Source: Streptomyces musisoli
GTDB taxonomy: Bacteria; Actinomycetota; Actinomycetes; Streptomycetales; Streptomycetaceae
Assembly: GCF_016741855.1 (NCBI RefSeq)
Contig: NZ_JAERRH010000022.1
Location: 36,501 to 100,500, forward strand
Length of the DNA: 64,000 nt
Direction of reading: 5' to 3'
Both the position numbers and the translations under genes were made by a program. Below are positions 7,536 to 17,183 of this stretch, piece after piece. Position 1 is the first letter of the stretch, and every line of letters begins with the position of its first letter. A model generated the notes under the pieces. The model worked only from the letters and a program-made list of their open reading frames with translations, had not been told where the DNA came from and did not search any database.

Positions 7536-9293
7536 GTGCCACGGCTACGAAGAATCACCCTGGCAGGCCTCTCCCTCGTCACGGCCGCCGCGGGCCTCGC
7601 GGCGCTGCCGGCGAGCGCCGGGGCGGCCCCCGCGGACCACCGCACGACGGCGGCCCAGGCCCCCGCCCTGACCGCGGCGGCGCCCGACATCGACGTCACC
7701 CGGGTACAGGCGCACCTCACCGAACTGAACGCCATAGCCGGCCGCAACGGCGGCAACCGCAGATCGACCACCCAGGGCTACCGCGACTCGGTCGCCTATG
7801 TGAAGGGCAAGCTCCAGGCGGCCGGATACACCGTCACCGAGCAGCCCTGCACCTCCGGCTGCACCAGCGGCGCCGGCCCCAACCTCATCGCCGAGTGGCC
7901 CCAGGGCGACGCGTCGAAGGTGTACATGTTCGGCTCCCACCTGGACAGCGTCTCCGCCGGACCCGGCATCAACGACAACGGCTCCGGCAGCGCGACCCTC
8001 CTGGAGGTCGCGCTGAAACTCGCCGAGACCAGCCCCTCGATGGCGGCGCGCGTCCGCTTCGGCTGGTGGACCGACGAGGAGCAGGGCCTGAACGGCTCGG
8101 ACTTCTACGTCCGTTCGCTGACCTCCGCCCAGCGCTCGGCGATCAAGGCGTACTACAACTTCGACATGGTTGCCTCGCCCAACGGCGGCTACTTCATCAA
8201 CCACGTCACCTCCGCCGCCGCCGCACCGATGAAGGCGTACTGGGACTCGCTGAACCTCCAGCCCGAGGAGAACACCGAGGGCGCCGGCCGGTCCGACGAC
8301 TACTCCTTCGAGAACTACGGCATCCCGACCTCCGGCTACGCCATGGGCGCGAGCGCCCGCAAGACCTCGGCGCAGGCGGCCAAGTGGGGCGGCACGGCGG
8401 GCGCCGCCTACGACGGCTGCTACCACTCCTCCTGCGACACCACCGCCAACATCAACGCCACCGGGCTGAACCGCAGCGCCGACGGCGTCGCCTACACGCT
8501 GTGGAAGCAGGCGGTCTCGGACACCACCCCGGCGAACGACTTCTCGGTCTCGGCGAGCCCCGCCACGGGCAGCGCCGACCCCGGCACCTCGCTGACCACC
8601 ACCGTCGCCACGACCACCACCAGCGGCTCGGCACAGACGGTGAACCTGACCGCCACGGGCGCCCCGGCGGGCGTCACGGTCGCCTTCAGCCCGGCCTCGG
8701 TGACCTCCGGGTCCTCGTCCACGGCGACGATCTCCGTCGGCTCCTCCGTGCCACCCGGCACGTACCCCCTCACGATCACCGGCACCGGTTCCACCACGCA
8801 CACCGCGCCGTACACGCTGACCGTCAAGGGCGCGGGCGGCTGCACCGCGTCGCAGGTGATCTCCAACGGCGGTTTCGAGAGCGGGACGTCGCCGTGGACG
8901 GGTGACACGGGCGCCATCGGTTCGTTCAGCGGCCAGTCCGCGCACTCCGGGTCCCGGTACGCCTGGCTGGCGGGCTACGGCCACGCGGCCACCGACACCG
9001 TCAGCCAGACGGTGACCGTACCGTCCGGCTGCACGAAGGCGACCCTGAAGTACTGGCTGCACATCGACACCGACGAGTCGGGCACCACGGTCTACGACAC
9101 CTTCCAGGTCAAGGTCGACGGAACCGCCAAGCAGACGTACTCCAACGCCGGCGCGGCCACCGGATACACCGAACGCACCCTGGACCTGACCCCGTACCTC
9201 GGCCGGCAGATCACGCTGACCTTCACCGCCACCGAGGACTCCAGCCTCCAGACGAGCTTCGTCGTCGACGACGCCACCCTGACGACCGGCTGA
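7536..9293 (+). CDS. Secreted M28 zinc aminopeptidase (S. griseus aminopeptidase type)
   Basis: A 585-residue exported peptidase. A Sec signal (RRITLAGLSLVTAAAGLAAL, cleaved near SAGAA) is followed by the M28 catalytic domain. Its zinc ligands are seen in GSHLDS (His), INDNGSGS (Asp), TDEEQG (Glu pair), FDMVAS (Asp) and CYHSSCD (His). After residue 330 comes an Ig-like PKD-type segment and then a C-terminal beta-sandwich (ISNGGFESG to VVDDATL) of the proprotein-convertase P-domain-like sort. It releases N-terminal amino acids from peptides outside the cell. AAGGAG five bases before the GTG fixes the start. It ends at a strong hairpin shared with the convergent sdaA operon. Confidence 0.93.
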   Translation: MPRLRRITLAGLSLVTAAAGLAALPASAGAAPADHRTTAAQAPALTAAAPDIDVTRVQAHLTELNAIAGRNGGNRRSTTQGYRDSVAYVKGKLQAAGYTVTEQPCTSGCTSGAGPNLIAEWPQGDASKVYMFGSHLDSVSAGPGINDNGSGSATLLEVALKLAETSPSMAARVRFGWWTDEEQGLNGSDFYVRSLTSAQRSAIKAYYNFDMVASPNGGYFINHVTSAAAAPMKAYWDSLNLQPEENTEGAGRSDDYSFENYGIPTSGYAMGASARKTSAQAAKWGGTAGAAYDGCYHSSCDTTANINATGLNRSADGVAYTLWKQAVSDTTPANDFSVSASPATGSADPGTSLTTTVATTTTSGSAQTVNLTATGAPAGVTVAFSPASVTSGSSSTATISVGSSVPPGTYPLTITGTGSTTHTAPYTLTVKGAGGCTASQVISNGGFESGTSPWTGDTGAIGSFSGQSAHSGSRYAWLAGYGHAATDTVSQTVTVPSGCTKATLKYWLHIDTDESGTTVYDTFQVKVDGTAKQTYSNAGAATGYTERTLDLTPYLGRQITLTFTATEDSSLQTSFVVDDATLTTG

Positions 9294-9312
9294 GCCCGGA
9301 CGAGACACGAAA

Positions 9313-9344
9313 GGGGAGGCGGACTCACCGGAGTCCGCCTCCCC
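9313..9344. terminator. Bidirectional hairpin terminator
   Basis: A perfect 14-bp stem (GGGGAGGCGGACTC with its complement) and loop ACCG lies 20 bases after the aminopeptidase stop and between two convergent genes. There is no U-tract, as is usual in Streptomyces; C and G runs flank it. Confidence 0.8.
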
Positions 9345-9363
9345 CCCAAGGCTCCCGCCGCGG

Positions 9364-9451
9364 GCCGTCCCGTCCCGCCGCACGGCGCGTCCCGTCCCGC
9401 CGCACGGCGCGTCCCGGCCCGCCGCACGGCGCGTCCCGGCCCGCCGCACGG
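9364..9451. repeat. 22-bp tandem repeat, four copies
   Basis: Four tandem units end in CCGCCGCACGG at 9385, 9407, 9429 and 9451, a period of 22 bases; neighbours differ by one base or so. The array lies between the terminator and the sdaA stop. It is probably a minisatellite made by replication slippage; no coding or RNA function is evident. Confidence 0.7.
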
Positions 9452-9487
9452 GGCGTCCCGGCACGGCCCCGGCACGCCCCGGCCGGG

Positions 9488-10855
<1,368 letters not shown>

Positions 10856-10957
10856 GGATGACTCCTCAATACGGGGGTGGTGCAAAGGGTGGTACAGGGG
10901 TGCGGGCACCGCGCACCCCGGTACTACCAGTGTGCGCGGTGCCCCGCGAAAGGTGAC

Positions 10958-12223
10958 TTACTTGTTCAGGCCCGGGTACAGCGGGTGCTTGTCGGCGAGC
11001 GCCTTCACGCGCGCCTTCAGGGCCTTTGCGTCGTACGACTGCTTCAGCGTCTCGGCGATCACGTCCGCGACCTCGGCGAAGTCCTCGGCCGTGAAGCCGC
11101 GGGTGGCCAGGGCCGGCGTACCGATGCGCAGGCCCGAGGTGACCATCGGCGGGCGCGGGTCGTTCGGGACGGCGTTGCGGTTGACCGTGATGCCGACCTC
11201 GTGGAGCCGGTCCTCGGCCTGCTGCCCGTCCAGCTCGGACTCGCGCAGATCCACCAGGATCAGGTGCACGTCCGTGCCGCCGGACAGCACGTTCACGCCG
11301 GCCTCGCGGGCGTCGGCCGCCGTCAGCCGCTCGGCGAGGATGCGGGCACCCTCCACGGTACGACGCTGGCGCTCCTTGAACTCCTCGCCCGCCGCGACCT
11401 TGAAGGAGACCGCCTTCGCCGCGATCACGTGCTCCAGGGGACCACCCTGGAAGCCCGGGAACACGGACGAGTTCAGCTTCTTCGCGAAGTCCTTCTTGGC
11501 GAGGATGATGCCGCCGCGCGGGCCGCCGAGCGTCTTGTGGGTCGTGGAGGTCACCACGTCCGCGTGCTCGACCGGGTTCGGGTGCAGACCCGCCGCGACC
11601 AGGCCCGCGAAGTGCGCCATGTCGACCCACAGGTACGCCTCGACCTCGTCGGCGATCCGGCGGAACTCGGCGAAGTCCAGCTGACGCGGGTACGCCGACC
11701 AGCCGGCGATGATCACCTTGGGGCGGTGCTCCTTGGCGAGCCGCTCGACCTCGGCCATGTCGACCAGGCCGGTCGCCTCGTCCACGTGGTAGGCGACCAC
11801 GTCGAACTGCTTGCCGGAGAAGTTCAGCCGCATGCCGTGGGTCAGGTGACCGCCGTGCGCCAGGTCCAGGCCGAGGATGGTGTCCCCGGGCCGGGCCAGC
11901 GCGAACAGGGCCGCCTGGTTCGCGGAAGCGCCGGAGTGGGGCTGGACGTTGGCGTACTCGGCGCCGAACAGCTCCTTGACCCGGTCGATCGCGATCTGCT
12001 CGGTGACGTCGACGTGCTCGCAGCCACCGTAGTAGCGGCGGCCCGGGTAGCCCTCGGCGTACTTGTTGGTCAGGACCGAACCCTGCGCCTCCATGACCGC
12101 GAGCGGCGCGAAGTTCTCGGAGGCGATCATCTCCAGGGTCGACTGCTGGCGGTCCAGCTCGGCGTCGACCGCGGCGGCGACCTCCGGGTCCAGCTCGTGC
12201 AGGGGCGTGTTCAGGACAGTCAT
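10958..12223 (-). CDS. glyA: Serine hydroxymethyltransferase
   Basis: A 421-residue PLP enzyme that interconverts glycine plus methylene-tetrahydrofolate with serine. The PLP lysine sits in TSTTHKTLGGPRGG. Other family marks are ENFAPLAVMEAQGSVLTNKYAEGYPGRR (in two parts) and HSGASANQAALFAL. Length is normal. The gcvH stop codon forms part of its ribosome site: TGAGGAG is followed by ten bases and then ATG 12223, so the two genes are probably translationally coupled. Confidence 0.97.
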   Translation of the reverse strand: MTVLNTPLHELDPEVAAAVDAELDRQQSTLEMIASENFAPLAVMEAQGSVLTNKYAEGYPGRRYYGGCEHVDVTEQIAIDRVKELFGAEYANVQPHSGASANQAALFALARPGDTILGLDLAHGGHLTHGMRLNFSGKQFDVVAYHVDEATGLVDMAEVERLAKEHRPKVIIAGWSAYPRQLDFAEFRRIADEVEAYLWVDMAHFAGLVAAGLHPNPVEHADVVTSTTHKTLGGPRGGIILAKKDFAKKLNSSVFPGFQGGPLEHVIAAKAVSFKVAAGEEFKERQRRTVEGARILAERLTAADAREAGVNVLSGGTDVHLILVDLRESELDGQQAEDRLHEVGITVNRNAVPNDPRPPMVTSGLRIGTPALATRGFTAEDFAEVADVIAETLKQSYDAKALKARVKALADKHPLYPGLNK

Positions 12224-12237
12224 GGGGCTACGACTCC

Positions 12238-12615
12238 TCAGCCGGCGGTGAAGGCGGTGTACTCGTCCGCGGAGAGCAGCTCGGCCGGCTCCTCCGTGAC
12301 GCGTACCTTGAACAGCCAGCCGCCCTCGAAGGGGGCGGAGTTCACCAGCGACGGGTCGTTGACGACGTCCTCGTTGACCTCGGTGATCTCACCGGTGACC
12401 GGCGAGTACAGGTCGGACACCGACTTCGTCGACTCCAGCTCGCCGCAGGTCTCGCCCGCGGACACCGTGGAACCGGCCTCGGGGAGCTCCACGAAGACGA
12501 CGTCGCCGAGCGCGTTGGCGGCGTGCTCCGTGATGCCGACCGTCGACACGCCGTCCTCGGCGGCCGACAGCCACTCGTGCTCCTTGCTGTAGCGCAGCTG
12601 CTGGGGGTTGCTCAT
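12238..12615 (-). CDS. gcvH: Glycine cleavage system H protein
   Basis: A 125-residue lipoyl carrier that shuttles the aminomethyl group between the P, T and L proteins. The lipoylated lysine is K64 in ELESTKSVSDLYSP; YSKEHEWL at the N-terminus and FVELPEAG are also typical. AGGAGA lies nine bases before the ATG. It follows gcvT after a 138-base gap and leads into glyA. No gcvP is found in the window, so the decarboxylase must be elsewhere. Confidence 0.96.
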   Translation of the reverse strand: MSNPQQLRYSKEHEWLSAAEDGVSTVGITEHAANALGDVVFVELPEAGSTVSAGETCGELESTKSVSDLYSPVTGEITEVNEDVVNDPSLVNSAPFEGGWLFKVRVTEEPAELLSADEYTAFTAG

Positions 12616-12753
12616 GGCCTGAATTCTCCTGTACGCGCGGGAGTGCTGATGACGGGGGGACTGCGGAAACCGCTGGTGAGCGGTGGAGTGTGCGCAGGGT
12701 CACGCGTCGGCCACCGGGCCGGGGACCCGCGGATACGCGAACGCGCTCAGTCT

Positions 12754-13872
12754 CTACTTCTGGCGCTTGTAGAACGGCAGCGCCACGACCTCGTACGGCT
12801 CGTGGCTGCCGCGGATGTCCACGCCGACGCCCTCGGCGCCCGGCGCCGCGTGCGCGGCGTCGACGTAGGCCATGGCGATCGGCTTGCCCAGGGTGGGGGA
12901 GGGGGCACCGGAGGTGACCTCGCCGATCACCTCGCCGCCGGCGACGACGGCGTACCCGGCGCGCGGGATCCGGCGGCCCTCGGCGACCAGGCCGACGAGG
13001 ACGCGCGGGGGCTCGGAAGCGGCCCGCTCGGCGGCCTGCGCGAGCGCCTCACGCCCGACGAAGTCGCCTTCCTTCTCGAACTTCACCACGCGCCCGAGCC
13101 CGGCGTCGAACGGGGTCAGGGAGGTGGTCAGCTCGTGCCCGTACAGCGGCATGCCCGCCTCCAGGCGCAGGGTGTCCCGGCAGGACAGGCCGCACGGCAC
13201 CAGGCCGACGCCCTCGCCGGCCTTGGTCAGCGCCTGCCACAGCTCCACGGCGTGCTCGGGCTTCACGAACAGCTCGAAGCCGTCCTCGCCGGTGTAGCCG
13301 GTGCGGGCGATCAGCGCCGGGACGCCGGCGACCGTGCCGGGCAGGCCGGCGTAGTACTTCAGGCCGTCCAGGTCGGCGTCGGTGAGGGACTTGAGGATCC
13401 CGGGGGACTGCGGGCCCTGCACGGCGAGCAGCGCGTAGGCGTCCCGGTCGTCACGGACCTCGGCGTCGAAGCCGGCGGCGCGCTCGGTCAGCGCGTCCAG
13501 CACCACCTGGGCGTTGGAGGCGTTCGCCACGACCATGTACTCGGTCTCGGCCAGGCGGTAGACGATCAGGTCGTCGAGGATGCCGCCGTCGGCCTGGCAG
13601 ATCATGGTGTAGCGGGCGCGGCCGACGCCGACGGAGGCGATGTTGCCTACCAGGGCGAAGTTCAGCAGGGCGGCGGCCTCGGCGCCGGTGACGGTGATCT
13701 CGCCCATGTGGGAGAGGTCGAAGAGCCCCGCCTTCGTCCGCACGGCGACGTGCTCGTCGCGCTCGGAGCCGTAACGCAGGGGCATGTCCCAGCCGGCGAA
13801 GTCGGTCATCGTCGCACCGAGCGAACGGTGCAGCGCATCCAGCGCGGTGTGACGGAGTTCGGTACTGCTCAT
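12754..13872 (-). CDS. gcvT: Aminomethyltransferase, glycine cleavage T protein
   Basis: A 372-residue folate enzyme that releases ammonia from the H-protein-bound intermediate and forms methylene-tetrahydrofolate. Family marks: DFAGWDMPLRYGSERDEHVA, LFDLSHMGEITVTG, GYTGEDGFELFV and the C-terminal VDIRGSHEPYEVVALPFYKR. Start ATG 13872 (MSSTELRHTALDALHR) has GGGAGA 11 bases upstream; an in-frame ATG at 13932 would fall inside the riboswitch. It is the first gene after the tandem glycine aptamers. Confidence 0.96.
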   Translation of the reverse strand: MSSTELRHTALDALHRSLGATMTDFAGWDMPLRYGSERDEHVAVRTKAGLFDLSHMGEITVTGAEAAALLNFALVGNIASVGVGRARYTMICQADGGILDDLIVYRLAETEYMVVANASNAQVVLDALTERAAGFDAEVRDDRDAYALLAVQGPQSPGILKSLTDADLDGLKYYAGLPGTVAGVPALIARTGYTGEDGFELFVKPEHAVELWQALTKAGEGVGLVPCGLSCRDTLRLEAGMPLYGHELTTSLTPFDAGLGRVVKFEKEGDFVGREALAQAAERAASEPPRVLVGLVAEGRRIPRAGYAVVAGGEVIGEVTSGAPSPTLGKPIAMAYVDAAHAAPGAEGVGVDIRGSHEPYEVVALPFYKRQK

Positions 13873-13920
13873 CGGTCGGTCGTCTCCCAGGGCACAGGGA
13901 TGGGGCGAGGAACGTTCCTC

Positions 13921-14127
13921 CCCATCTGTCATCGGAACCTGAGAGGTTCGCCAGGACCGCCACAGGGACGATCACGGCTTGCACCTTGGGTGGAGCCACT
14001 TCGCAGCGGCCCGCTTTTCAGATGTGCCTCGCCCGCGCGGTAACGGGGCCTGAGAGATTCAAGGGAGGGACTTGCTCCTTCGGCGCCCCGGAAGGTCCAA
14101 GGGACCCGGGGACTCTCCCGCGCGGAT
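13921..14127 (-). promoter_or_regulatory. Tandem glycine riboswitch upstream of gcvT
   Basis: Two glycine aptamers lie in series on the minus strand. The first (about 14127-14033) begins GCGCGGGAGAGTC and contains GCGCCGAAGGAGCAA and AATCTCTCAGGCCCC. The second (about 14035-13921) contains CCACCCAAGGTGCAAGCC and AACCTCTCAGGTTCCGATGA followed by CAGA. These match the conserved gcvT riboswitch cores. Glycine binding normally turns the glycine-cleavage operon on. The 3 prime end of the second aptamer lies about 50 bases before ATG 13872, so control could act at translation or by an early stop; the platform is not resolved. Confidence 0.93.
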
Positions 14128-14238
14128 TCAAACGGCCGGTATGCAGTTGGCGCGCACATCATTGCACGGCAGGCCCCGGCCATCCAGAGCAGCCCTTTGT
14201 AACCGAGCTGTGGCAGTACGCACACGAAGCACCGACCC

Positions 14239-14273
14239 TTGCCCATTACCTTCTCTTTACATACAACGGGCAA
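14239..14273 (+). promoter_or_regulatory. Probable promoter flanked by inverted repeat
   Basis: TTGCCC (14239-14244) and TACAAC (14262-14267) are 17 bases apart, a sound sigma-70-type pair for the gene at 14309. CTTGCCC on the left and GGGCAAG on the right (to 14274) form an inverted repeat that encloses the promoter and may be an operator. Confidence 0.4.
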
Positions 14274-14308
14274 GGGGATGACCGAGCCCACTGGGGAGGA
14301 CGATCACG

Positions 14309-14977
14309 GTGAACAGGACATCGGCCTACGCCACCGACGCCGGCGTCGCGGTACCGAAGCAGCCCTCCGCCCCGGCCCGCGAGAGCCGCCCGGACCGCCC
14401 CGCCCCCGTCGTCCGCGACCTGCGCGAGCGCGCGGGCCACAGTCCGCACGCCCTTCTCTTCGGCCCCCGCGACCTGGTGGTGATCACCGGTCTGCCCGGC
14501 AGCGGCAAGTCCACCCTGATGCACCGCGCGGTCACCGGCCGGCGCGTCGACTCCCAGGACACCCGCGACCGCTGGGACGCCCGCACCCCCCGCTGGCTCC
14601 CCTACGCCCTGTACCGCCCGCTGGTCCGCCTCGCCCACTACGCCGGACTGCGCCGCGCCCTGCGCACCGGCGAGGGAGTCGTCGTGCACGACTGCGGCAC
14701 CCAGCCCTGGGTGCGCGCCTGGCTGGCCCGCGAGGCCCGGCGCCGCGACGCCACCCTGCACCTGCTCCTCCTCGACGTCACCCCCGAGGCGGCCCGGCAG
14801 GGCCAGCGCGAGCGCGGCCGCGGCGTCTCCGCCTACGCCTTCCACCGCCACCGCCGGGCGACCGCCCGCCTGCTGCGCGCGGCGCAGCAGGGGGAACTGC
14901 CCGCCGGCTGCGGCGCGGCCGTGCTGCTGGACCGGGACGCGGCGGACGTCCTCGGCCGCGTCGGCTTCACTCGGTGA
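14309..14977 (+). CDS. P-loop ATP-binding protein, kinase-like
   Basis: A 222-residue protein with a Walker A loop GLPGSGKST at residues 61-69, preceded by DLVVIT. The fold looks like the AAA_33/zeta-kinase group: RDRWDARTPRWLPYALYRPL, VVVHDCGTQPWVRAWL and LHLLLLDVTPEAARQGQRER fit a small phosphotransferase with an arginine-rich lid. Substrate is unknown. GGGGAGG precedes GTG 14309. It is divergent from the riboswitch-gcvT operon and directly ahead of two SseB-family genes on its own strand. Confidence 0.7.
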   Translation: MNRTSAYATDAGVAVPKQPSAPARESRPDRPAPVVRDLRERAGHSPHALLFGPRDLVVITGLPGSGKSTLMHRAVTGRRVDSQDTRDRWDARTPRWLPYALYRPLVRLAHYAGLRRALRTGEGVVVHDCGTQPWVRAWLAREARRRDATLHLLLLDVTPEAARQGQRERGRGVSAYAFHRHRRATARLLRAAQQGELPAGCGAAVLLDRDAADVLGRVGFTR

Positions 14978-15043
14978 GGAGCTGTCACCGCCACCCGCTA
15001 GCCTTCTTGCTCACAGCAGTGGTTCCCAGCAGGCGGTAGGCAG

Positions 15044-15835
15044 ATGGACTTCCCGGCGGACTTTCCCACGGACTTCCCGGCACAGGCGCACCCCCACCCG
15101 CACGGCGGTTGGCCCGGCAACGAGCTGGAGGAGGTGCTGTCGGCCTCCCTCGGCATCCCCTCGGCGGGCGGCCGGATCGTCGAGGTCCTCGGCCGCAGCT
15201 TCCTGTGGATCCCCCTGCCCAACGGAGGGGGCCCGGACAGCGGCCCGCTGGACCTGCCGACGCTGGAGATCGACGGCCAGGCGTACGTCCCGGTGTTCAG
15301 CTCCGAGGAGCAGCTGCGCCAGGTGGCCGGCTCCCACATGTCGTACACCATCGCCCCGGCGATGGAGTTCGCCCGCGGCCTGCCCCCGCAGGTGGGCATC
15401 GCCGTCAACCCCGAAGGCGTGGTCGGCATACCCCTGCCGCCCGAGGCCGTGGCCGAGCTGTGCCGAGCGGGCCGCACCCCGCTCGACGGCCCCGGCACCG
15501 GCGGCCGGGTCCGCCTCTTCGAGCCCGACTGGCAGGACGACCCGGTCGACTTCCTCTCCGCCGCCTCCGCCGAGTTCGCCGAGACCGGCGTGGTCCTCAC
15601 CGCCCGCCGCTGCCTGGCGGCCGTCGAGGCGGCCGACCCGGTGCTGTTCGTGGGCGTCGAACTTGCCCAGTGGGAGGGCGACCTGCGCGCCCGGCCGCTG
15701 GAGGCCCTGGGCCGGGCCCTCGGCAAAGTCCCGGTCAAGTGGCCGGTCAACCTGGTCCTGCTGGACGTGACCGACGACCCGGTGTCCGGCTGGCTGAAGA
15801 CGAACGTCCGCCCCTTCTATCAGCACGGCCACTGA
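15044..15835 (+). CDS. SseB-family protein (first copy)
   Basis: A 263-residue protein of the SseB family, named for an E. coli gene whose overproduction alters serine sensitivity. Visible parts are ELEEVLSASLGIPSAGGRIV, a central beta-rich domain with AYVPVFSSEEQL, GIAVNPEGVVGIPLP, and a C-terminal SWK-like region ending LLDVTDDPVSGWLKTNVRPF. The N-terminus is His/Pro-rich. It is followed 128 bases later by a second copy with a matching C-terminal domain. Both stand beside the glycine/serine operon, which fits a role in serine handling, but no biochemical function is proven. Confidence 0.8.
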   Translation: MDFPADFPTDFPAQAHPHPHGGWPGNELEEVLSASLGIPSAGGRIVEVLGRSFLWIPLPNGGGPDSGPLDLPTLEIDGQAYVPVFSSEEQLRQVAGSHMSYTIAPAMEFARGLPPQVGIAVNPEGVVGIPLPPEAVAELCRAGRTPLDGPGTGGRVRLFEPDWQDDPVDFLSAASAEFAETGVVLTARRCLAAVEAADPVLFVGVELAQWEGDLRARPLEALGRALGKVPVKWPVNLVLLDVTDDPVSGWLKTNVRPFYQHGH

Positions 15836-15962
15836 ACACGCCCCGGGAGCGCGGCGAACCACCACGCACCCGCACCCGCGCACGAACCCGAGGCCGTACC
15901 CCGGTGGGCGCTTAAGCTGTCTCCGAACGCGGGGCACTGATGAAGAAGGGCCGGTACGACAG

Positions 15963-16781
15963 GTGAGCGCGAGCCACAGCGGCAGCGTCGAGCACATGCT
16001 GCGCCAGGTCACGCCCGGACGCTACGACGCGTACGAGGCCTTGCTGCGCGCCCTCGCCACCCCCTCCACCGGCCAGATCTGGATGCTCCTGTGGCACGGC
16101 CAGGCCGGCTCCCCGGACGCCCAGTACGGGAACATGGAGGTGGACGGCTGCCACTACGCCCCCTGCGTGACCTCCGCCCAGGAGCTGTCGGCCAGTGGCT
16201 GGAGCCGTTCCTACGAAGTGGTCGACGGCCTGGACGTCGCCCGCACCCTCTACCCGGACCACTACGGCCTCTGGCTGAACCCGCACGCCCCGGGCGGCGG
16301 GGTCGGCATCCCCTGGCTGGACCTGCGGCGCATCGCCGCCGGTCTGGAGCGCCAGCCCGCCGGCCCCCTGCGCCTGTCGGAGCCCGGCATCGAGATCCCG
16401 CAGTTCTACGCCCTGCTCGCACAGAACGCGCACCGCACCCCCGCGCTCCGCTCGCTGCGCCGCGCCTGGGTGCAGCCCGCGCTCGGTGCGCCGTACCTCG
16501 CCCTCGGCCTGGACGTGTACGACACCTCGCCCGCCGCGGTCGACTCGGTCCGCGCGATGATGCAGCAGTCCGTCGGCGCGGTCCCGGAGGGCCTGCCGGT
16601 GTCGACGGTCGCGATGACAGACGGCCACGACCCGGTGGTGATGTGGATGCGGGCCAACGCGCGTCCCTTCTACGACCGCGAGGCGCACGCCCCCGCACCG
16701 CGGCCCCAGCTCCAGCTTCCCGCCCCGCCGCAGACCCCGGCGGGCGGCTACGGCTATCCGCCGGTGCACGGCGGCTACTGA
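15963..16781 (+). CDS. SseB-family protein (second copy)
   Basis: A 272-residue second SseB-type protein. It shares with its neighbour the C-terminal signature VVMWMRANARPFYDRE (compare GWLKTNVRPF) and the segment GLWLNPHAPGGGVGIPWLDL. It starts MSASHSGSVEHMLRQVTPGR at GTG 15963, behind a purine-rich GAAGAAGGG. The tail is Pro/Gly-rich (PAPRPQLQLPAPPQTPAGGY) and probably disordered. Likely one transcript with the gene before it. Duplication followed by divergence is the simplest origin. Confidence 0.78.
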   Translation: MSASHSGSVEHMLRQVTPGRYDAYEALLRALATPSTGQIWMLLWHGQAGSPDAQYGNMEVDGCHYAPCVTSAQELSASGWSRSYEVVDGLDVARTLYPDHYGLWLNPHAPGGGVGIPWLDLRRIAAGLERQPAGPLRLSEPGIEIPQFYALLAQNAHRTPALRSLRRAWVQPALGAPYLALGLDVYDTSPAAVDSVRAMMQQSVGAVPEGLPVSTVAMTDGHDPVVMWMRANARPFYDREAHAPAPRPQLQLPAPPQTPAGGYGYPPVHGGY

Positions 16782-17183
16782 GCGGCCGGGCCGCGCGACG
16801 GCCCCCCGGCGACCGGGCCGCCTGCACGGGCGGAGAACTGGTCCGCGCGGCACGCGTCCTGGACCGGATCGCAGGATTTCCGCCGCCGGCAGGCCTCTGC
16901 GCGCGTAGACATCGACCGTACGTCCCGAACCGCGCAAATTCGCCTTTCTGCCCCAACTGGACCGCGTCCGAGAGTCGTTACCCACTGTTCGGATAACGGA
17001 ATCCCCCGGACTGCATCACGGTTGCGCATACATTCGCCGCCACATCTGGCGGGTGATCGCAGCGACGCTGAAGACTCGCGACTCAGACACGAGGCGGAGG
17101 CCTCGTGATCGATGGCAAGTCGACAAAGCCGCAATCCGCGGCAGGCGCAGGCCGGTCACCACCGGCGAGAGGGGTCGCTCACC
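16782..17183 (+). promoter_or_regulatory. Upstream region of the oligopeptide transporter operon
   Basis: No gene is seen in these 402 bases. Two small hairpins stand out: CCGCCA/TGGCGG with loop CATC (17037-17052) and a perfect 8-bp stem CACGAGGC/GCCTCGTG with loop GGAG (17088-17107). GATAAC at 16992 could be a -10 element, but no matching -35 was found. The leader probably begins between 16990 and 17030. Confidence 0.35.

Noticed and set aside
13921..14127. Possible second small gene in the gcvT leader
   Set aside because: The stretch is fully explained by the two glycine aptamers.
17112..17183. Longer start for the first transporter permease
   Set aside because: Adds 24 basic residues without family match, and the good ribosome site belongs to GTG 17184.
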